64,000 nucleotides of DNA from Niabella yanshanensis (GTDB taxonomy: Bacteria > Bacteroidota > Bacteroidia > Chitinophagales > Chitinophagaceae). Of this stretch, positions 58,991 to 64,000 are shown in pieces. Under the pieces are notes generated by a model that was given only the letters and a program-made list of their open reading frames with translations, was not told the origin of the DNA and ran no database searches. The number at the start of each line of letters is the position of its first letter. Within the stretch, counting starts at the first letter, position 1. Where the stretch lies: the NCBI RefSeq assembly GCF_034424215.1, contig NZ_CP139960.1, positions 5,208,001 to 5,272,000 of the forward strand, written 5' to 3'. The position numbers were made by a program, and so were the translations under genes.

Positions 58991-60475
58991 TTAGTATCCG
59001 TTATTTTGAGTGATAGAACCCCCTGATTTGTCAATCTCTCCCTGCGGTATAGGATAGAGATAATGCTTGTCCTGGAAACTTTTGCCAAGACCGGTTAGGA
59101 AGGTCTTGGCGAGTCCCCATCTTTTCAGATCATAGAAGCGATGGCTTTCAAATCCTAATTCAACACGCCTCTCGTGAACCAGCCAGTTTTTAATTTCATC
59201 TTTATTATTGGATGCGGGCCGGTCTGTAATACTGCCTGCGGGAATAGTGCCGCCGGTAATAGTGGGGGTTTGCCTTGCCCGGGTACGTATTTTATTGATG
59301 TAGGTAACAGCATTAGCGTAGCTGTTCATCTCATTATAAGCTTCGGCTTTCCATAATAACACATCTGCCCAGCGAATGTATACCTTGTTACTTGCAGCAT
59401 CTTCATTGCCTTTATTTGTTGTTCCAATTTCGCCGAAGATCTTATATACATTTTGCGTCGTTACATCCACCGTGTATAACAGGCGGGGATCGTTCGTTTC
59501 AAATTCATTGACGAAATTGGTGGTGGGTGCAATAAAGCCCCATCCGGCCAGGGCGCAAATTCCATTGCCATTTCTGGGTGTTTGTTCGGGCACGTGGTTG
59601 TAGGCAAAGATCACTTCATTGTCTGTGTATTTCTTGGCTATGGAAAAGTTATCAAAATAGTTGGCGTTTAAACTATAGTATCCCAGTCCTTCTAATTCAG
59701 TAATAATGGAAACAACTTCGTTCCATTTTTGAGTAAATAAGGCTACTTTAGCCTGCATAGCTAAAACGGCGCCTTGCGATACTCTCCATTTATCTGTATT
59801 ATTTGAGTATTTCCCGGCAGGAATTAAACCTTTTGCAGCTGCTAAATCAGCGCTGATCTGGCTGTACACTTCTTCTTTAGGTACGCGCTTGGAAACCTCA
59901 TCTGCTTCAGAGAAGTTTTTTAGTGGCTTGAGTAATAAAGGAACATCGCCAAAAGCATTTACCAGGTCAAAATAATAAAATGCCCGAAGGAAATAAGCCT
60001 GGCCCAACTGGTAGTTCCTGGAAGCATTGTCAATCGCCAGTTTGGACATGAGCGCATCATCTGTAAGATAGCTAATGGCCAGGTTAGAACGTGATATGCC
60101 CTCATAGTCATAACTCCATTGACCATTGAATCCGCCATTGTCCGCCGTAAAACTCCAGGAGGTGAACTGATCCATCCAGGCCTGGTCGCCATCAGGATTC
60201 CACTTTTTCTGCATATCGCCGGAGGCAATATCCTGCAAGATAAAATCATTTCTCAATACTAATCCCCTTGGCCAGTCCCAGTTACCCAAAAGATTGAGCG
60301 TATTGGCCAGCATTTGATAAGAAGAGTTTACCGCACCTGTAACAGTACCCACCTGCGGATCGGTATTTACCTGCTCGGGTGTTAAAAGACCTATCGGGTC
60401 CCTGTCTAAGTTTTTCATACAGCCTGCGGAAAATAACAGGGCTGCGGGTATTAAAATTTTATATATGGCTTTCAT
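58991..60475 (-). CDS. SusD-like outer-membrane glycan-binding lipoprotein
   Basis: 494 residues. Lipoprotein signal LLFSAGC, then the RagB/SusD helical (TPR-like) fold: QLGQAYFLRAFYYFDLVNAF, LYTVDVTTQN and a final LVHERRVELGFESHRFYDLK, ending with KHYLYPIPQGEID. It binds glycan at the cell surface and lids the SusC channel. Forty bases after susC. Confidence 0.95.
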   Translation of the reverse strand: MKAIYKILIPAALLFSAGCMKNLDRDPIGLLTPEQVNTDPQVGTVTGAVNSSYQMLANTLNLLGNWDWPRGLVLRNDFILQDIASGDMQKKWNPDGDQAWMDQFTSWSFTADNGGFNGQWSYDYEGISRSNLAISYLTDDALMSKLAIDNASRNYQLGQAYFLRAFYYFDLVNAFGDVPLLLKPLKNFSEADEVSKRVPKEEVYSQISADLAAAKGLIPAGKYSNNTDKWRVSQGAVLAMQAKVALFTQKWNEVVSIITELEGLGYYSLNANYFDNFSIAKKYTDNEVIFAYNHVPEQTPRNGNGICALAGWGFIAPTTNFVNEFETNDPRLLYTVDVTTQNVYKIFGEIGTTNKGNEDAASNKVYIRWADVLLWKAEAYNEMNSYANAVTYINKIRTRARQTPTITGGTIPAGSITDRPASNNKDEIKNWLVHERRVELGFESHRFYDLKRWGLAKTFLTGLGKSFQDKHYLYPIPQGEIDKSGGSITQNNGY

Positions 60476-60514
60476 CTTTGTGTTTTTTACTTTAGAATAG
60501 TGTAGATGTTGAAT

Positions 60515-63500
60515 TTAGAATCTGACATTAATGCCCATCATTACATTGCGCGATTGCGGATAGGTCCCCTGGTCTATCAAGGCTGTAGACTCGGGGTCCA
60601 GGCCGGTATATTTTGTAACGGTAAACAGGTTCTGTGCAGATACATACAGCCGGCAATTCTGGAATACTGTGCCTGGCTTTACCACACGGCCTAAGTCGTA
60701 ACCGAGCTCTATGTTTTTCAATCTCAAATAGCTGGCGTCTTCTACAAAAATGCTGGATACCTGGCTGCTGCCATTATCCTGGAAGGTAGAGCGCGGCATA
60801 CTATTTGTGCTGCCTTCGCCATTCCAGGCGCCTAATGTAGCTATCGTATGATTAAACGGACGGGAGTCATAGTCTATGATCTTCTTCAGGTCATTGTAAC
60901 GCTCTACTCCTGCTACGCCCTGGAAAAGAAAAGAAAGGTCCAGGCCTTTATAACCCAGCCTGAAATTGGCGCCGTAAACCAATCGGGGATTAGGATTCCC
61001 TATATGTGTGCGGTCATTGTCATTAATGACGCCGTCGCCATTGAGGTCTTTGAAACGAATGTCCCCGGGAACCTGTGAAGGGCTGCTTACACCGTGTAAA
61101 TGGGTAGCAATCTCCGAACTGTTCTGATAAATACCCTCCATTACATATCCAAAATAGGAGTTTAGGGGATAGCCAGCTTCTGTTTTGGTAACAGGGCCGG
61201 TTAGGTTGGGCAGATTGGGGTGTAACTTTGTCACTTCGTTTTTAAGCGTAGCTATATTGGCACTAATGCCATAAGTGAAGTCGCGTGATGTGTTGTCATA
61301 GCTAACGGATGCCTCAAAACCTTTATTGATAACGGTACCCGCATTTACCATTGTTGCAGAAACATTTCCAACGAGTGCTGGCAACGATCTGGGTAGCAAA
61401 ATATCTGATGTAGTCTTTTTAAAATAGTCGAAAGTGAACGTCAGTTTATTTTTTAATAAGCCCAGGTCTAATCCAATATTATCCTGGCGGGTACTTTCCC
61501 ATTTCAGGTCGGGGTTACCATATCTTGAAATCAAATATTGTTCTCCGTTTTTTCTTAGTAAAGTGAGGTAGGTATAATTGTCTATTTCCTGGTTACCCAG
61601 CGTACCGGTGCTGGCGCGCAGTTTCAGGTCCGATATCCAGCTTACATTATCCATAAAGCTTTCCTGGGATATTCTCCAGCCTGCGGAAACGGACGGGAAA
61701 TATCCCCATTGATTTTCGGGTGAAAAACGTGACGAAGCATCTGCCCTTAAGCTGGCTGTTACAAAATATTTATTACGGTAATTGTAATTAGCAGAGCCAA
61801 ATAAAGAGAACAATGCCCACTCTGAAGCTGTACCACTATTCCAGAGATCCTTTGCTGTACCGCCAAAGTCCATATATTGGAAAGTTGGTTGTGTATACTC
61901 AAAGCGTGCGCGTGAGGCTCCAAGGGAAGAAGCCCGGTTTTGTATATATTCCGTACCCCCCAGTATGCTGAAATTGTGGTCGGTTATTCTTTTAGTGTAC
62001 TGCAAGGTATTGTTCCAGGTAATGGTAGTTTCCTGGCCGCGGTTCTCGTTGAGGCTATTGGGCCTGTTTTGCCTTCCCATTCCTTTATCTCCATCAGCGC
62101 CGCCACCATCCACATCTCCAAAGTTTTGGTTGAAAGCTTTGTTGTGCAGCATATTGAGATCAATACCAAAATTGGTTCTGAATTTTAGTTCTTTGTTGGC
62201 CAGAAATGCGTATTCGGCAAAAGCATTTCCGAAGGTTTTTAAATTTACTCTTTTATCGTTGGTAAAGTAGGCCAAGGCGATAGGATTGGCACTAAATTCA
62301 TAACGATTAGCCGAACCGTTCCAGCTGCCACCATTGGCCTGTACGTTTCTATAAAAGAAGGGGAGGTCGGTATAAGGATCTTCGGGTGAGTAGGTGGGAT
62401 CTGAGGGATCTTTGAAAACTGAAATTACCGGTGGCCGTAAAAATGCATGACGTATGATTCCCGGTGCGTCGCCACTTGATGATATTTTGTCCTGCCGTAT
62501 ATTGGTAATTTGCAAATTGGCGCCCACTTTCAGCCGGTTCGTTAAATTGCCGATCACATTGCTTCTGAAATTGATCCTTTCATATTGGTCATTATCATAA
62601 ATGACTATACCATTTTGCTTGTAGTATCCACCTGATATCAGGTATTGTACCGATTCGTCGCCACCACTGGCGGTAATGGCTACATTTTGGCTACGTCCTG
62701 TCGTAAACAGCTCATCCAGCCAATTGGTATTGGCGAGGTCGGTTCTTGCTTTATCAGTGGTGTATGGATTGGTGCCTGTGTTGCCTGAGTTATTCCAGCT
62801 TTCTTCCATTTTATCCATGTACTGGCTGCCGTTGAGCATGGTAGGCAGATTAGCCACCTTATGAAAGCCGGTAAAGTAATTGAGTTCTATAGCAGGTTTC
62901 CCCTTTTTACCTCCCTTAGTGGTGATTACAACCACACCAGAGGCAGCTCTCGAGCCATAAATAGCCGCTGCTGCTGCATCCTTCAGTACAGTTATGCTTT
63001 CAATATCCTGGGGATTCACAAAATTGATCTCGCGGGAGGGAATGCCATCTACTATATACAAAGGGTTATTGTTTCCAATAGTTCCGTTACCCCGTATTCT
63101 TATTTCTATGCCATCGCCGGGTGCGCCCGTACTCTGGGTTACCTGTACACCGGCCACGTTTCCTTGCAGTAACTGCCCCACATCCGGCACGCGGCGGGTG
63201 CTGAGATCTGCCATATTAACACTGGCAGCGGCACCGGTAATCGTGCTCTTTCTTTGGGCAGTATAACCTACCACCACAATATCGTCCATTGCCTGTGTTG
63301 AGGGCGTCATCGTAAAATTAAAATCGGTTAAACCGGCGGTAGTAACTTCCAGCTCCTTGTATCCGACAGAAGAAATAACCAGAACTGCATTTTCGGGTAT
63401 ACTGATAGAGAATGAGCCATCATTATCCGATACAACAGCGTTGCTGGTACCTTTTATTGAAACGGTGGCCCCTGCGATCGGCTCTCCATTGGCCGAAACC

Positions 63501-63649
63501 ACTTTGCCGGATATATCCCGGCCGGTTTGCTGGGCAAAACTGGTAAGGGTGCATAAAAACAACGCCAGGCCGAAGCTCAGCAGGCGAAGCACGCCGGACC
63601 ATTGGGAATCTGCGACGGACAAACAATTTTCGTTCGGTTGTTGTATCAT
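60515..63649 (-). CDS. SusC-like TonB-dependent transporter
   Basis: 1044 residues. Long signal region ending LTSFAQQ, then a CarboxypepD_reg-like domain (ISGKVVSANGEPIAGATVSI), the start of the plug with MDDIVVVGYTAQRKSTITG (the D-D-I-V-V-V-G-Y TonB-box region), the plug NPQDIESITVLKDAAAAAIY, and a 22-strand barrel ending NVMMGINVRF. Energised by TonB, it imports the glycan bound by the partner SusD. It begins the operon. Its upstream region holds a -7 box and an inverted repeat, and the AraC-type regulator gene lies beyond. Confidence 0.96.
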   Translation of the reverse strand: MIQQPNENCLSVADSQWSGVLRLLSFGLALFLCTLTSFAQQTGRDISGKVVSANGEPIAGATVSIKGTSNAVVSDNDGSFSISIPENAVLVISSVGYKELEVTTAGLTDFNFTMTPSTQAMDDIVVVGYTAQRKSTITGAAASVNMADLSTRRVPDVGQLLQGNVAGVQVTQSTGAPGDGIEIRIRGNGTIGNNNPLYIVDGIPSREINFVNPQDIESITVLKDAAAAAIYGSRAASGVVVITTKGGKKGKPAIELNYFTGFHKVANLPTMLNGSQYMDKMEESWNNSGNTGTNPYTTDKARTDLANTNWLDELFTTGRSQNVAITASGGDESVQYLISGGYYKQNGIVIYDNDQYERINFRSNVIGNLTNRLKVGANLQITNIRQDKISSSGDAPGIIRHAFLRPPVISVFKDPSDPTYSPEDPYTDLPFFYRNVQANGGSWNGSANRYEFSANPIALAYFTNDKRVNLKTFGNAFAEYAFLANKELKFRTNFGIDLNMLHNKAFNQNFGDVDGGGADGDKGMGRQNRPNSLNENRGQETTITWNNTLQYTKRITDHNFSILGGTEYIQNRASSLGASRARFEYTQPTFQYMDFGGTAKDLWNSGTASEWALFSLFGSANYNYRNKYFVTASLRADASSRFSPENQWGYFPSVSAGWRISQESFMDNVSWISDLKLRASTGTLGNQEIDNYTYLTLLRKNGEQYLISRYGNPDLKWESTRQDNIGLDLGLLKNKLTFTFDYFKKTTSDILLPRSLPALVGNVSATMVNAGTVINKGFEASVSYDNTSRDFTYGISANIATLKNEVTKLHPNLPNLTGPVTKTEAGYPLNSYFGYVMEGIYQNSSEIATHLHGVSSPSQVPGDIRFKDLNGDGVINDNDRTHIGNPNPRLVYGANFRLGYKGLDLSFLFQGVAGVERYNDLKKIIDYDSRPFNHTIATLGAWNGEGSTNSMPRSTFQDNGSSQVSSIFVEDASYLRLKNIELGYDLGRVVKPGTVFQNCRLYVSAQNLFTVTKYTGLDPESTALIDQGTYPQSRNVMMGINVRF

Positions 63650-63796
63650 ATTGATGGCTTTAGAATTAAATCGTTTTTACATTTTCATACAGGGACTGTC
63701 AGAATGAGTTCACCTTTCGACAAGCGCGGGACCTCCCTTTTTTTAGCGTGGTAAACCGTATAGCATAAACCGGCAATCACTGTTAAGATGATTGAT

Positions 63797-63832
63797 CAAA
63801 ACTACAGTTGTACACTCTCGAAACGGGTGTAC
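63797..63832 (-). promoter_or_regulatory. Candidate PUL promoter and operator
   Basis: TAGTTTTG on the minus strand (63797-63804) fits TAnnTTTG. Just upstream is the inverted repeat GTACAC (63810-63815) / GTGTAC (63827-63832) with an 11-base spacer. Further up, two ATTATTGCA words (about 63834 and 63853) form a direct repeat of the kind AraC-type regulators bind. The rest of 63650-63917 holds no gene. Confidence 0.35.
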
Positions 63833-63917
63833 CATTATTGCATTTTACTGTATTATTATTGCAAAAGAAGGCTTTTTGTGTTTATTAAAGACTTGATTTT
63901 CAATTTTAAATAAGAGG

Positions 63918-64000
63918 TCAGGCTTTTAGCTCGTTGTTTTTTCGATAATCCTGGGGGGCGCATTCATATCTTTTCTTAAACTCCCGGAAAAAGTAAGATT
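63918..64000 (-). CDS. AraC-family regulator, C-terminal fragment
   Basis: The minus-strand frame from the right edge reads SYFFREFKKRYECAPQDYRK then ends NNELKA, TGA at 63918-63920. This is the second recognition helix and the P-x-x-[YF]-R-K ending of an AraC/XylS DNA-binding domain. It runs in the same direction as the PUL, which starts 268 bases downstream. It may be the PUL regulator, though in Bacteroidota such regulators are often hybrid two-component proteins whose sensor part would lie off the window. Confidence 0.85.
   Translation of the reverse strand, partial: SYFFREFKKRYECAPQDYRKNNELKA

Overview
The window is a stretch of a Bacteroidota chromosome, most like the Chitinophagaceae or relatives. 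The grounds are a SusC/SusD pair with a GH130 enzyme, many -7 boxes of the Bacteroidota form TAnnTTTG, few Shine-Dalgarno sites, a carotenoid set with the fused CrtYcd-type cyclase, and long runs of paralogous FtsX/MacB-type permeases that begin MFKNYIKIAWRN and end ANPVKSLRTE. No rRNA, confident tRNA, CRISPR array, phage or insertion sequence was seen.

Layout. 1-1080: the end of a membrane protein, then broken genes (a DUF4440/SnoaL-like gene with two frameshifts and a possible SDR remnant). 1147-2082: a secreted fasciclin lipoprotein. 2344-6527: a MarR regulator followed by crtI, crtB, crtZ and crtY, enough to convert GGPP to zeaxanthin. 6831-8855: lipA, a VOC protein with a frameshifted tail, and dense short-word and 103-bp tandem repeats. 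8855-17600: carbohydrate storage and use, with a FucP-type sugar permease and ROK kinase on the minus strand, then glgA-glgC and a maltose-type MFS plus a periplasmic neopullulanase-like amylase. 17854-22240: VOC protein, thioredoxin-like remnant, an L,D-transpeptidase fused to a TonB C-terminal domain, purK and a GNAT. 22407-28039: a complete RND efflux operon (adaptor, pump, outer-membrane channel).

29321-51333 is the most striking region. One minus-strand array of about 19 kb encodes a HlyD-type adaptor, an ABC ATPase, six full-length MacB/FtsX permeases plus the 5' stub of a seventh, a second ABC ATPase and a TolC-like channel. A divergent NtrC-type response regulator and histidine kinase sit beside the adaptor, and the adaptor leader contains a perfect 10-bp hairpin with a U-tract and a weak sigma-54-like site. 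The natural reading is a phospho-relay-controlled multi-permease ABC export or envelope-stress module in which several permeases share one adaptor and one channel.

51330-54873: a GtrA-like protein, argS and an unrecognised lipoprotein. 54894-64000: a polysaccharide utilisation locus on the minus strand (SusC, SusD, GH130, MFS, and a secreted putative (alpha/alpha) toroid enzyme) with the 3' end of an AraC-type regulator at the right edge.

The first 8 kb holds three single-base homopolymer frameshifts in otherwise well-conserved genes. These could be sequencing errors or genuine decay.
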